From positions 1-26,050 of the forward strand of contig CAIKRN010000204.1 of NCBI GenBank assembly GCA_903829855.1: DNA of 26,050 nt, written 5' to 3'. The translations under genes and the position numbers were made by a program. The notes below the pieces were generated by a model, which worked only from the letters and a program-made list of their open reading frames with translations, searched no databases and was not told where the DNA came from. Below are positions 15,766 through 23,945 of the stretch, piece after piece. Source of the DNA: an uncultured Opitutia bacterium (GTDB lineage Bacteria > Verrucomicrobiota > Verrucomicrobiia > Opitutales > UBA953). The first letter of the stretch is position 1. Every line of letters starts with the position of its first letter.

Positions 15766-16311
15766 ATGAAGTTTTCACTGTGGCTTGCCCTCGCCTTGGC
15801 TGCCATCCCCGGTAATCTGAGTGCCGTGTCCGAAGCCTATCCCCGCACCGCACCTGGCGACATTGAGCTCAAGACCTTACCAGCGGCTCGCTGGATGCGC
15901 ACGGAGTCGGCCAAGGATTACTTCTCCGCCGACAACGGGCTTTTCATGAAGCTCTTCCGCTACATCGACTCGAACAAGATTCCGATGACTGCACCCGTCG
16001 AGGCCGGCATTACGCCGGGAACGATGGTCTTTTATATGGACGAGGCCTCGGCCAAGCGTGCCGACCTCGCCGAGACGCCGCTGGTGAAACTCTCGTCGGT
16101 GCCCGAGCGTCGGGTCGCCGCCATCGGCATTCGCGGTTCGTACAGCCGTGAGAATTATGAGGAAGCCCTGGCCGAACTGCGGGCATGGCTCGCGAAGCGG
16201 ACGGATGTGAAGCCGGCCGGCGAACCGTACGCGGTCTATTGGAACAGCCCGTTCGTGCCGTTCTTTTTCAAACAGTCCGAAGTGCACATCCTCGTCGCCC
16301 CGACGAAGTAA
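15766..16311 (+). CDS. Exported SOUL-family haem-binding-type protein
   Basis: A 181-residue protein of the SOUL/HBP family, some members of which bind haem or tetrapyrroles. Residues 1-20 form a signal peptide (MKFSLWLALALAAIPGNLSA), so the product is exported. The mature part shows family features: IELKTLPAARWMRTES, FMKLFRYIDSNKIPMTAPVEAGITPG, KLSSVPERRVAAIGIRGSYSRENYEEALAELRAWL and the C-terminal YAVYWNSPFVPFFFKQSEVHILV, close to the usual YNPPWTLPFLRRNEV pattern. The ATG at 15766 is preceded by a run of G and begins the signal peptide; the frame is open further upstream but without similarity. It is divergent from the DUF502 gene and its stop codon abuts that of pyrD with no intervening base. 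Haem binding is not shown by the sequence alone. Confidence 0.85.
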   Translation: MKFSLWLALALAAIPGNLSAVSEAYPRTAPGDIELKTLPAARWMRTESAKDYFSADNGLFMKLFRYIDSNKIPMTAPVEAGITPGTMVFYMDEASAKRADLAETPLVKLSSVPERRVAAIGIRGSYSRENYEEALAELRAWLAKRTDVKPAGEPYAVYWNSPFVPFFFKQSEVHILVAPTK

Positions 16312-17367
16312 TCAGGCCCAGGGGCGCTGGCGCCAGGCGAGGCCTTCGGCGATTTCGCGGGCGAGTTCCGGGCCGCGGAAAACCAAGCCCGAGTAGACCT
16401 GCACGAGGCAAGCGCCTTCGTCCATGAAGCGCCCGGCGTCCTTCGCGGACAGGATACCGCCGCAGCCGACAATCGGGATGCGCCCGTCGGCTTCCTTAGC
16501 GAGGAAGCGCACGACCTGCAGGGAGCGTTCGAGCAGCGGGGCGCCGCTGAGGCCGCCGCGGCCGGGCGAGCACGCTTCGGTGCCTGCCGGTCGAGTGGTC
16601 GTGGTGTTCGTGGCGATGATGCCAGCGAAGCCGCATTCAGCGACGACGCTGACGATATCGGCGAGCTGGTTGGGATTAAGGTCCGGGGCGATTTTGAGGA
16701 GCAGCGGCACGGGGCCACCTGCGACAAAGCGATTCTCTTTTGCGAGCGTGGACAGCAACGTCACGAGCGGAGCACGATCCTGGAGGGCGCGGAGTCCGGT
16801 GGTGTTGGGGCTACTGATATTGACGACGACGTAATCCGCGAGCGGTGCGAGCAACTTGAAGCAGGTGAGGTAGTCTTCGTGGGCCTGCTCGTTGGCGGTA
16901 GACTTATTCTTACCGATGTTGATGCCAAGAGGGCAGACGCGCTTACCGCGGCCGGGGTGTTTGCTCAGCCGATCGTGCAAAGCTTGGGCTCCATTATTCG
17001 GGAAACCGTAGGCGTTCACCACGGCGTTGAGTTCAGGGTAGCGGAAGACGCGGGGCTTCTCGTTACCGGGTTGAGCCTTCGGGGTGACTGTGCCGACTTC
17101 GACGTGGCCGAAGCCAAGGGCCGCCGCACCGCGCCAGCCGATGCCATCCTTATCGAAACCAGCGGCGAGGCCGATGTGGTTGGGGAACTTCAGGCCAAAG
17201 GCTTCAATCGGGCGGCCGCCCTTAGGGGTGAGCGATCGCTCCATCATCCAGCGGAGGGGGGCGCAGGCGCCTAGGAGTCCCATGCCCCGGAGTCCCACCT
17301 GGTGGGCCGTCTCCGGGTCCATCGAATAGAGGGCCTTGGAAATCACCTTCTCGTACAGGAAAGACAT
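16312..17367 (-). CDS. pyrD: Dihydroorotate dehydrogenase (quinone), class 2
   Basis: Oxidises dihydroorotate to orotate in pyrimidine synthesis, passing electrons through FMN to membrane quinone. The 351-residue protein has the class 2 N-terminal helical extension (MSFLYEKVISKALYSMDPETAHQVGLRGM), the FGLKFPNHIGLAAGFDKDG block, VEVGTVTPKAQPGN, VVNAYGFPNNGA, and VVVNISSPNTTGLR with the catalytic serine (Ser186) that separates class 2 from the cysteine-using class 1. FMN-binding segments GIIATNTTTTRP and PIVGCGGILSAKDAGRFMDEGACLVQVYSGLVFRG follow. The ATG at 17367 fits the family N-terminus exactly. The leader contains a long pyrimidine-rich tract in the mRNA sense (separate entry). It is convergent with the SOUL gene and divergent from the acidic protein gene. 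Confidence 0.96.
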   Translation of the reverse strand: MSFLYEKVISKALYSMDPETAHQVGLRGMGLLGACAPLRWMMERSLTPKGGRPIEAFGLKFPNHIGLAAGFDKDGIGWRGAAALGFGHVEVGTVTPKAQPGNEKPRVFRYPELNAVVNAYGFPNNGAQALHDRLSKHPGRGKRVCPLGINIGKNKSTANEQAHEDYLTCFKLLAPLADYVVVNISSPNTTGLRALQDRAPLVTLLSTLAKENRFVAGGPVPLLLKIAPDLNPNQLADIVSVVAECGFAGIIATNTTTTRPAGTEACSPGRGGLSGAPLLERSLQVVRFLAKEADGRIPIVGCGGILSAKDAGRFMDEGACLVQVYSGLVFRGPELAREIAEGLAWRQRPWA

Positions 17368-17378
17368 GACCTGCAGTT

Positions 17379-17412
17379 AAAGGAGGAAAAGACGGAAGGA
17401 AAGCGGAGAAGG
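17379..17412 (-). promoter_or_regulatory. Pyrimidine-rich tract upstream of pyrD
   Basis: On the + strand 32 of 34 bases are purines, so the pyrD strand carries a nearly pure C/T tract starting 11 nt upstream of the ATG. Pyrimidine-biosynthesis genes in other bacteria use C/T-rich initial transcribed regions for pyrimidine-sensitive start selection, so this is a reasonable place for such control. The link is an inference; the tract could also be incidental. The AGGAGG on the + strand within it has no suitably placed start codon. Confidence 0.25.
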
Positions 17413-17478
17413 CACGCTTATGAGGCTGGGCACCGACCCCTCTTGACTCCCGCCCAGACTTGGGCAAACCACCCTCCC

Positions 17479-18237
17479 ATGGCCGTGACTACCTCCAAGC
17501 TCCTCTGGTGCACCATCCGCTTCAAAGAGAAAGAAGGAAGCTGGTGGGTGAAAGAGAACTCCGACCCTAAGCACTACGAGCCCGATGGGCTTGGTATCCT
17601 CGACCCCTTCCAGTTCCCTTGGGTGCTCGACATGATGGACCCCCTTCGTGAGTACGGGCTCTCCAATGAAATTCTGGAGGCGGCCTTCGTCCCGTTCCAG
17701 CCCCAGGAAATCGATAAGGACAAGGATCAGACGGTCCGCCTCATCCGCGTGGCCGAACATATCCTCGATTCCGAGGAGCCGCTTTTCGCTCTGCCCAACG
17801 TCAAGGACGGCGACAAGGGTGCCTACGCTGACTTCCTCGAGCACATCATGCGCCTGCGCGTGAAGCTCATCAATGACACCATCAAACTCGAGCAGAAGCT
17901 CACCGTTGAAGACGTTGATGAACAGCTCAGCGAGTTGCGCAACCAGGCCATGATTGAAGGTCGCGACATCCATCCGTTTGAAGAGATTACCGACATTCTC
18001 GAATTCGTTCCGCTGGGCCATGAGGTCCCGGGGGACGATGATGATGATGACAAGCCCGCCCGCGTTCAGTCGGCCGCCGAAGATATCGCCGACCTGCCCG
18101 ACGTCGAAGAAGTCGACAAGGACATGGAGAAGAATCTCCGTTGGGATGACGAAGACGAGCCGGCCGAAGAGGGGGGCGAAGAAGGTGGCCCCGAAGGCGG
18201 TAAGGCTCCCGGCAAGACGCCTGGCCGTCGCCGCTAA
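17479..18237 (+). CDS. Conserved-looking acidic protein of unknown function
   Basis: I do not recognise this 252-residue protein. It has no signal peptide and no membrane helix, so it is probably cytoplasmic. The N-terminal half is compact and aromatic-rich (SKLLWCTIRFKEKEGSWWVKEN, PDGLGILDPFQFPWVLDMMDPL). The middle (about residues 110-165) is predicted helical and charged, possibly coiled coil (FLEHIMRLRVKLINDTIKLEQKL, VEDVDEQLSELRNQ). From residue 184 it becomes strongly acidic and low-complexity, with six consecutive Asp encoded by a GAY run, then EEVDKDMEKNL and a Gly/Glu-rich stretch, ending in a basic KTPGRRR. I chose the ATG at 17479; upstream in-frame sequence has no protein-like character. 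Codon use matches the neighbours. Reading-frame quality supports a real gene, and its stop is 8 nt from the convergent protease stop. Confidence 0.75.
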   Translation: MAVTTSKLLWCTIRFKEKEGSWWVKENSDPKHYEPDGLGILDPFQFPWVLDMMDPLREYGLSNEILEAAFVPFQPQEIDKDKDQTVRLIRVAEHILDSEEPLFALPNVKDGDKGAYADFLEHIMRLRVKLINDTIKLEQKLTVEDVDEQLSELRNQAMIEGRDIHPFEEITDILEFVPLGHEVPGDDDDDDKPARVQSAAEDIADLPDVEEVDKDMEKNLRWDDEDEPAEEGGEEGGPEGGKAPGKTPGRRR

Positions 18238-18245
18238 GGCTGACC

Positions 18246-19115
18246 TTATTTGACGGGGGCGTCCTTGGCTTTCGGCACCCCTTGCGGTTCGAATAGCCAG
18301 AGGCGCCGTGAGGCCATATCCACCGCGATGGGGTGGGCTCGGAGGAAATCGTCGCCGAGCAGGTTGTGCTCTTGATCGCGGATGAATTCGACATTGGTCA
18401 GCGGGGCTCCGCCGATGCGTAAAGACTTAATCTGGCAGACGTCTACGCGTGTGAGGCTCGTGCTGCGCACGGTTGCGACCGGCAGGAAGCCGCGAAACTC
18501 CGTGGTGCCGCGGAATTTCATCGAGCTCATGTAGGACTTCGACGCACCGGAATCGACAATCATCGGGACTTTTTGGCCTTCGACTTCGATGTTCACCCCG
18601 CAGTGTCCACCACGGCTGTAACAGGGGACCTCGTGGGCGGAGGAGGTGTCGGGAATCTTACCGAGGATCAGGATCTTATTCGTCAGATCCATGTAGAACG
18701 ACCGGCCGAAAAGTAGGTCGGCGCCAAGTAAGCCGTCGAGTTGCATGCCGTCGAGCGGCATGATGGCCATGTGAAAGTCTTTCCAACTGACTTCGCCAGC
18801 TTCGAGTTTTTCGATGAGGGCGTAAGTGGATTCTTTGGCGCCAGAGTTCCCCATGCTGGGCACGGTGAAGGCAGACTCTACGCCGCAACGCGCGGCCGCC
18901 CGTGGGGTGAGTACGCCGCTCCCTTGGCAACCCGTGTCGACGCCTAGCAGCAGTTCCACACCGTTAATCTTCACCCGGATGGTGGGGATGGATTTAATGT
19001 GCAGCCGGAAAGTAGCCGAGCCGTTCTCGGGAAACTGATCTTTCGCCTTTTTGAGTTCCTGGGCAGGCAGGGTGAGAGCGAGGCACAAGCCGAGACTAGC
19101 GAGCAGGATTCTCAT
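18246..19115 (-). CDS. Exported retropepsin-like aspartyl protease with two catalytic-type motifs
   Basis: A 289-residue protein with a signal peptide (MRILLASLGLCLALTLPAQ) and two aspartyl-protease-like halves. The first has VELLLGVDTGCQGSG (Asp60-Thr-Gly) followed by a hydrophobic-hydrophobic-Gly motif in GLLGADLLFGRSFYMDL. The second has KVPMIVDSGASKSYMS (Asp188-Ser-Gly) followed by HNLLGDDFLRAHPIAVDM. Each half thus looks like one retropepsin unit, so a single chain could supply both aspartates as in pepsin. Such bacterial proteins are usually annotated as retropepsin-like or putative aspartyl protease; substrates are unknown. I chose the ATG at 19115 because it begins the signal peptide; an ATG at 19172 would place 19 polar residues ahead of it. 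The gap 19116-19225 to lnt has no gene. Confidence 0.8.
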   Translation of the reverse strand: MRILLASLGLCLALTLPAQELKKAKDQFPENGSATFRLHIKSIPTIRVKINGVELLLGVDTGCQGSGVLTPRAAARCGVESAFTVPSMGNSGAKESTYALIEKLEAGEVSWKDFHMAIMPLDGMQLDGLLGADLLFGRSFYMDLTNKILILGKIPDTSSAHEVPCYSRGGHCGVNIEVEGQKVPMIVDSGASKSYMSSMKFRGTTEFRGFLPVATVRSTSLTRVDVCQIKSLRIGGAPLTNVEFIRDQEHNLLGDDFLRAHPIAVDMASRRLWLFEPQGVPKAKDAPVK

Positions 19116-19225
19116 ATTCAGGCTTGGGTAAGCATCGGAGTGAGACGGTCTGGTCCGCCTCGGGGTAGACATACCTTGGCTTAATTCCAGGGGAGGTCGA
19201 CAAGGACTTGCCGATTTTTACCGAC

Positions 19226-20851
19226 TTAAGCCGAACCAGCCCGCCGCCGGCGCCAGACATAGGTGAGGGCGAAGAAAACGCCGCCTAGGCCGACTGCCCA
19301 ATCGCCATGCCTGACCCAGAAGGTCAGAGGCTGATGCTCCCGGGGGAGGCTAACCGTTGCCGCCAATTGGCTGCCGCGGAAAAAGATGCTGCCGTTTTCC
19401 CCAATGGGTGTGGCGCGACCGAGGCCATCGATACTGCCGCTCCAACCTGCATTACCGCAGCGCAACACCGGTAGGCCCGTTGCCGCCGCCAGCAAGATGG
19501 AATGGGCGGCGTGCTGATAGGCGCCGGCTTCGCGGCCATACCAAGCGTCATTCGTGATGACGATGAGGAGGTCGGCTCCGGCTAGGGCATGCTCGCGGGC
19601 GAGCTCAGGGAATACGTCCTCATAGCAAATCAAGGCGCCAGCCATGAAGGTGAAGCCCGAGCGCGTGGTCAGTGGCATCAGCGAGACGGATGTGCCCGCG
19701 ACGCAATCTTCCCCGATAGGTACGACTTTTCGTAGGGGGAGAAAATCGCCGAAAGGTACGTATTCACCGAAGGGCACAAGGTGACGCTTGGCGTAAATCG
19801 GTTTTTGGAGTCCCTCCGGGGTGACGATGGCGGCGGCGTTGGCGTACCCCGCGCCGCGATGCTCGACGACCCCAATCAGCAACGGCGTCTTCGCCGCTTT
19901 GGCTAAATCAGTAATCCGCTCCAAGTAACCGGCACTCTCCAGCGAAAGCATCGGGATCGTTGCTTCTGGCCAGAGAATCAGATCAGCTTGCTTGCCAGCG
20001 GCTACTTGCAGGGTGAGTCGGTCGACGATTTCGAGATGGCTCTGGAGGCGGGCAGGATCCCATTTGGCATTTGGATCAAAATCGGTCTGCACGAGGCCGG
20101 CGGTGACTTTTTCTTGGGGTTTACTGCGGAGCTCGGCATTGGCGCCCAGCAGCGCAAGGAAGGCGAAGCCGATGGGGGCGAGGCCGAGGTACAACTCTGG
20201 GGTGATTCGACGAAGCCAGCCCAGCGGACTGGCCGGGGCAATCGGCGCTTCTTCTCGATAGAAACTGATCAAGCGAAGAATCCAGCGCGCGAACCCGAGA
20301 TTGAAGAGCACGAGGACGATCGAAAGTCCAATGGGGCCAATCCACGCGCAAAGGCTGAGCATGACGGGGTTACCCGTTTGCGAAGCGGAGAGGGGCAGCC
20401 AGCCGAAACCTGAAGCAAAGGTCGAACGCGTCCACTCCATGAGCCCCCAAGCTCCCGCGAGGCCTAGCATCGCCAGCAGTCGGCTAAGCAGGCCTGCCTC
20501 GGCGCACGCAGGGAAAATCCAGCGAAGCAGGAGGAGCCAGAGAAAGTGGTAAAGGGCACAATATGCAGTCAGCAGAACGAGGCCCAGCCAGCCCAGCGGA
20601 GGGTAGACGTGTCGCAGCCAAATCAGGAGGGTAATCCAGAGCACCCAGCCGGTGGTAAAGGCGGCCCGACGCCAAGTTCTTCCGTCTGGTTCGGCGGCGG
20701 CGGTGAGGGCCGCCGGGACGAGTGCGATGAAAGCCCAGAAGGGATGCCCGACTGGCCCGAAGGAAAAGAAAAGTAGGAGCGCGGTCAGCGAGGTTCCGAG
20801 CCAGGTCCTAACGGCACTGACTCGCTCGCGACTCGCGTCCTCCACGGTCAT
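19226..20851 (-). CDS. lnt: Apolipoprotein N-acyltransferase
   Basis: Adds the third acyl chain to the N-terminal cysteine of lipoproteins in the inner membrane, the last maturation step before sorting by the Lol system also encoded in this window. The 541-residue protein has an N-terminal group of membrane helices (about residues 18-240), a nitrilase-like periplasmic domain and a last helix (WAVGLGGVFFALTYVW). The catalytic triad is present: Glu296 in LILWPEATIP, Lys355 in YAKRHLVPFGEYVP and Cys409 in ALICYEDVFPEL. The FASGFGWLPLSASQ motif of the helical part is also seen. Its ATG overlaps the secA stop by 4 nt (ATGA), so translation is probably coupled to secA. Confidence 0.95.
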   Translation of the reverse strand: MTVEDASRERVSAVRTWLGTSLTALLLFFSFGPVGHPFWAFIALVPAALTAAAEPDGRTWRRAAFTTGWVLWITLLIWLRHVYPPLGWLGLVLLTAYCALYHFLWLLLLRWIFPACAEAGLLSRLLAMLGLAGAWGLMEWTRSTFASGFGWLPLSASQTGNPVMLSLCAWIGPIGLSIVLVLFNLGFARWILRLISFYREEAPIAPASPLGWLRRITPELYLGLAPIGFAFLALLGANAELRSKPQEKVTAGLVQTDFDPNAKWDPARLQSHLEIVDRLTLQVAAGKQADLILWPEATIPMLSLESAGYLERITDLAKAAKTPLLIGVVEHRGAGYANAAAIVTPEGLQKPIYAKRHLVPFGEYVPFGDFLPLRKVVPIGEDCVAGTSVSLMPLTTRSGFTFMAGALICYEDVFPELAREHALAGADLLIVITNDAWYGREAGAYQHAAHSILLAAATGLPVLRCGNAGWSGSIDGLGRATPIGENGSIFFRGSQLAATVSLPREHQPLTFWVRHGDWAVGLGGVFFALTYVWRRRRAGSA

Positions 20852-23835
20852 TCCGAAAGCACTTCGGCGACTTCCCAGCCTTCATCACGCACCAAAGCTT
20901 CGGCCTTCTTCCATTTCAGTTCCTGGATCTCAGGGCCTTTGCGGATACGCACGACGGCGTTGCGTCCAATCTTCGGGGTCAGGCGACGGAAAGGCTCGGG
21001 CTTGGCGGCGGCGGAGGTCACCGTCTCGGCACCCGTACCAGGTTCAGCGGGGCCGACGGCTTTCGTCTGGCCTTGGGCGCGGCGCATGAGGGCTTCGAGG
21101 GCTTCCATGGAGGAAGCGGTGCGGAAGAGGCCAGCGCAAGCGTCGCTCCGCAGCTGCTGCATGAGGCGCTCGAAGGCTTTGAAAGCCTCGGTCTTGTACT
21201 CGTTCAGAGGGTCCTTCTGGGCGTAACTCCGGAGACCGACGCCGCGGCGGAGGTCCTCCATTTCGGTGAGGTGGTTCTGCCAATTGCGATCGATGGCTCG
21301 CAGGAGCACGTTGCGCTCGAGGTACTGCAGAATCTCCGGGGACTCGTGTTGATCGCGACTGGCTTGCAGGACGCGGACGCGTTCGTGGGCCATCAAATGA
21401 ACCTGCGTGCTGGTGCGAGCAAGAATCTCCTCCGGATCAATGCGCATATGGAACGCGGTGATGAACCAATAGATAAAGGCTTCGGCGCCGCGCTTGTCCG
21501 CGGGCCCATGAGGGTCTGGATACACCGTGTTGAGGCGTTCCTCGATTTCATCCTCGACGATGCTCATGATCGTCGCGCGGGCGTCATCAGCCTTGAGGGC
21601 GCGATTACGCAATCCGTAGACGATTTGGCGCTGCTGGTTCAGGACGTCATCGTACTGCAGCAGGCGCTTACGCATCGAATAATTCTGACCTTCGACGCGT
21701 TTCTGGGCCGTCCCAATGGAACGGTTGAGGAGGGGGTGCTCGAGAGGTTCGCCTTCCTTGAAAGATTTTTCCAGCAACGACGAGATGATGCCTGCGTTGG
21801 AGAACAGGCGCATCAGGTCGTCCTCGAGCGAGACCAGAAAGCGGGAGCGGCCGGGGTCACCCTGGCGCGAGCAACGTCCGCGGAGCTGGCGATCGACGCG
21901 GCGAGATTCGTGGCGCTCGGTCGCGAGGACGTAGAGGCCGCCCAGTTCGCGGACACCTTCGCCCAGGCGAATGTCCGTCCCGCGGCCAGCCATGTTGGTG
22001 GCAATCGTCACCGCGCCGAACTGACCAGCCATCGAGATGATGTCGGCTTCGGATTCGTGGTGTTTGGCGTTCAGCACCTTGTGCGGCACCTTGGCCATGG
22101 TGAGCAGGCGACTGAGGGTCTCAGATGCTTCGACGGAGGCGGTACCCACAAGGACCGGCTGGCCTCGCTTGTGGGCTTCGGCGACTTCCTTGATGGAGAA
22201 CTGGTATTTCTCTTTGCGGGTCTTGAAGACGATATCGTTGTCGTCGACGCGGATACACGGGCGGTGCGTCGGGATGGCGACCACGGTCAGGCGGTAGATA
22301 TCATGGAACTCGGAGGCTTCGGTCTCGGCGGTGCCAGTCATGCCCGCGAGCTTCTGGTACATGCGGAAGTAATTCTGAATCGTGACCGTCGCGTAGGTCT
22401 TATTTTCCTTTTCAAGGGCGACGCCTTCCTTGGCTTCCACGGCTTGATGTAGACCATCGGACCAGCGGCGGCCTTCCATGATGCGGCCAGTGTTCTCGTC
22501 GACGATCTTCACTTTGCCTTCGTGGACAACGTACTGCTTGTCCTTTTCGTAAAGGGTGTAGGCCTTGAGTAACTGGCCGATGGCGTGGATGTCTTCCGAG
22601 ACGCTGGCGTAGACCGTCTCGGCTTCGGTGCGGAGTTCGGCGCGACGCTCGGGCGTCAGTGCTTCGTCGCGATCGAGTTCAACGTAGCGGGTCGGGAGGT
22701 CGGGGAGAACGAAGGCGTCAGGCTCGCCAGGTCGCAGGGTGTCGCGGCCTAGCTGGCTGAGGTCGGACTCGTGGTTGCGTTCGCTGACGGCGAAGTAGAG
22801 GCGCTCTTTGAGGTGGAAGCGGCGGTCTTTTTCAACTTCGGAGGCCAAGGTGCCTTCGTGCTTCTCGAGTAGTTTGCGCCAGCGGCCGTTCTCCATCAGG
22901 CGAAGGAACAGGCGATTGCGAGGCATGCCGTTGGCGGCGAGCCAGAGCTTATCAAGGGTGTCCTGCGTCGGTTCAGTCCGCTCGTCGATTTTATCCAGCT
23001 CGTCGCGGGCTTCATTCATCAGGCGCGTCACCAAGCGGATCTGTAATTCGACGAGGGTGGCGACGGGCTGACGTAGGCGCGGGAAGGCGGGCTCGCGCTC
23101 TTCGGCGACGGGCCCCGAGATGATGAGCGGCGTGCGGGCCTCGTCCACCAGGATGGAGTCGATTTCATCAACGATGCAGAAGTAATGGTCGCGCTGTACC
23201 TGTTCGTCGGCGGAGAGGGCCATGCCGTTATCGCGCAGGTAGTCGAAACCGAATTCTGAGGCGGTGCCGTAAGTGATGTCGCAGGCGTAGGCCGCTTTGC
23301 GGTCTTCGCTGGGCATCTGGTTCTGGATGCAACCGACCGTCAGGCCGAGCCAGCGGTACAAGTGCCCCATCCACTCGGAGTCGCGGCGGGCAAGGTAGTC
23401 ATTGACGGTCACCAGCTGGCAGTTTCGCCCGGTCAGCGCGTTGAGGTAGAGGGGGAGGGTGGCGACGAGGGTCTTGCCTTCGCCGGTGGCCATTTCAGCG
23501 ATCTTGTTCTGATGGAGCGCCATGCCTCCGACCAATTGCACGTCGAAGTGGACCATTTCCCAAGTGAGTTCGTGCTCGCAGACCACGGCGGTGGTGCCGC
23601 AGAGACGGCGGGCGGCGTTTTTGACGACGGCAAAGGCCTCGGGGAGAAGGGTGTCGAGGGATTCACCCGCGGCGTGCCGGGCTTTGAACTCCGCCGTCTT
23701 CGCACGGAGCTGGTCGTCCGTGAGTTTTTGGTACTCCAATTCGATGGAGTTGATGCGCTTAACAACGGGGGCACACTTCCGGAGGAACCTCCGGTGGTGG
23801 TTACCGATGAAGAGCTTGAGGATGCTGAGAAACAT
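20848..23835 (-). CDS. secA: Preprotein translocase ATPase SecA, without the zinc-binding C-terminus
   Basis: Motor ATPase that drives unfolded preproteins through SecYEG. The 995-residue protein contains the N-terminal SecA pattern (MFLSILKLFIGNHHRRFLRKCAPVVKRIN), Walker A MATGEGKTLVATLPLY (about 115-130), TVNDYLARRDSEWMG, CIVDEIDSILVDEARTPLIISGP, the preprotein cross-linking domain, GMTGTAETEASEF, ATNMAGRGTDIRLG and the helical scaffold and wing domains. The family's common C-terminal SecB/zinc-binding sequence (GRNDPCPCGSGKK type) is absent. After PKIGRN the chain instead reads AVVRIRKGPEIQELKWKKAE and ends WEVAEVLSE without cysteines. I chose the ATG at 23835; a TTG at 23859 would add eight residues. 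A 9-bp inverted repeat directly abuts this ATG. It is followed by lnt with a 4-nt overlap. Confidence 0.96.
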   Translation of the reverse strand: MFLSILKLFIGNHHRRFLRKCAPVVKRINSIELEYQKLTDDQLRAKTAEFKARHAAGESLDTLLPEAFAVVKNAARRLCGTTAVVCEHELTWEMVHFDVQLVGGMALHQNKIAEMATGEGKTLVATLPLYLNALTGRNCQLVTVNDYLARRDSEWMGHLYRWLGLTVGCIQNQMPSEDRKAAYACDITYGTASEFGFDYLRDNGMALSADEQVQRDHYFCIVDEIDSILVDEARTPLIISGPVAEEREPAFPRLRQPVATLVELQIRLVTRLMNEARDELDKIDERTEPTQDTLDKLWLAANGMPRNRLFLRLMENGRWRKLLEKHEGTLASEVEKDRRFHLKERLYFAVSERNHESDLSQLGRDTLRPGEPDAFVLPDLPTRYVELDRDEALTPERRAELRTEAETVYASVSEDIHAIGQLLKAYTLYEKDKQYVVHEGKVKIVDENTGRIMEGRRWSDGLHQAVEAKEGVALEKENKTYATVTIQNYFRMYQKLAGMTGTAETEASEFHDIYRLTVVAIPTHRPCIRVDDNDIVFKTRKEKYQFSIKEVAEAHKRGQPVLVGTASVEASETLSRLLTMAKVPHKVLNAKHHESEADIISMAGQFGAVTIATNMAGRGTDIRLGEGVRELGGLYVLATERHESRRVDRQLRGRCSRQGDPGRSRFLVSLEDDLMRLFSNAGIISSLLEKSFKEGEPLEHPLLNRSIGTAQKRVEGQNYSMRKRLLQYDDVLNQQRQIVYGLRNRALKADDARATIMSIVEDEIEERLNTVYPDPHGPADKRGAEAFIYWFITAFHMRIDPEEILARTSTQVHLMAHERVRVLQASRDQHESPEILQYLERNVLLRAIDRNWQNHLTEMEDLRRGVGLRSYAQKDPLNEYKTEAFKAFERLMQQLRSDACAGLFRTASSMEALEALMRRAQGQTKAVGPAEPGTGAETVTSAAAKPEPFRRLTPKIGRNAVVRIRKGPEIQELKWKKAEALVRDEGWEVAEVLSE

Positions 23836-23875
23836 GGGGCCGGGCGCGAGTGGTAGCAAACCCCGACCCGGCCCC
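23836..23875 (-). promoter_or_regulatory. Inverted repeat in the secA leader flush against the start codon
   Basis: GGGGCCGGG (23836-23844) and CCCGGCCCC (23867-23875) are exact complements with a 22-nt spacer. In the secA mRNA the 3' arm CCCGGCCCC is immediately followed by the AUG, so a GC-only 9-bp stem would sit where a ribosome first binds, and no Shine-Dalgarno sequence is possible there. This suggests translational control of secA, or a protein-binding site in the secA-trxB divergent region. The pairing is seen; the function is inferred. Confidence 0.42.
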
Positions 23876-23919
23876 CCGGGGCAAGCCTTGACTCGGGTTG
23901 TTCACAGTGGGTTTTCCGC

Positions 23920-23945
23920 CTTGCGGCTGGCATCCAGCCCTCAAG
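23920..23945 (+). promoter_or_regulatory. Hairpin in the trxB leader
   Basis: GGCTGG (23925-23930), CAT loop, CCAGCC (23934-23939) form a perfect 6-bp hairpin. It is extended by CTTG (23920-23923) and CAAG (23942-23945) across a small internal loop. The structure ends 14 nt before the trxB ATG. There is no following T-run, so it is not an intrinsic terminator. A leader structure or operator for trxB is possible. Confidence 0.33.

Noticed and set aside
21073..22452. 459-codon open frame opposite secA
   Set aside because: It is the antisense of a highly conserved gene in GC-rich DNA; its protein lacks recognisable domains and follows secA codon structure.
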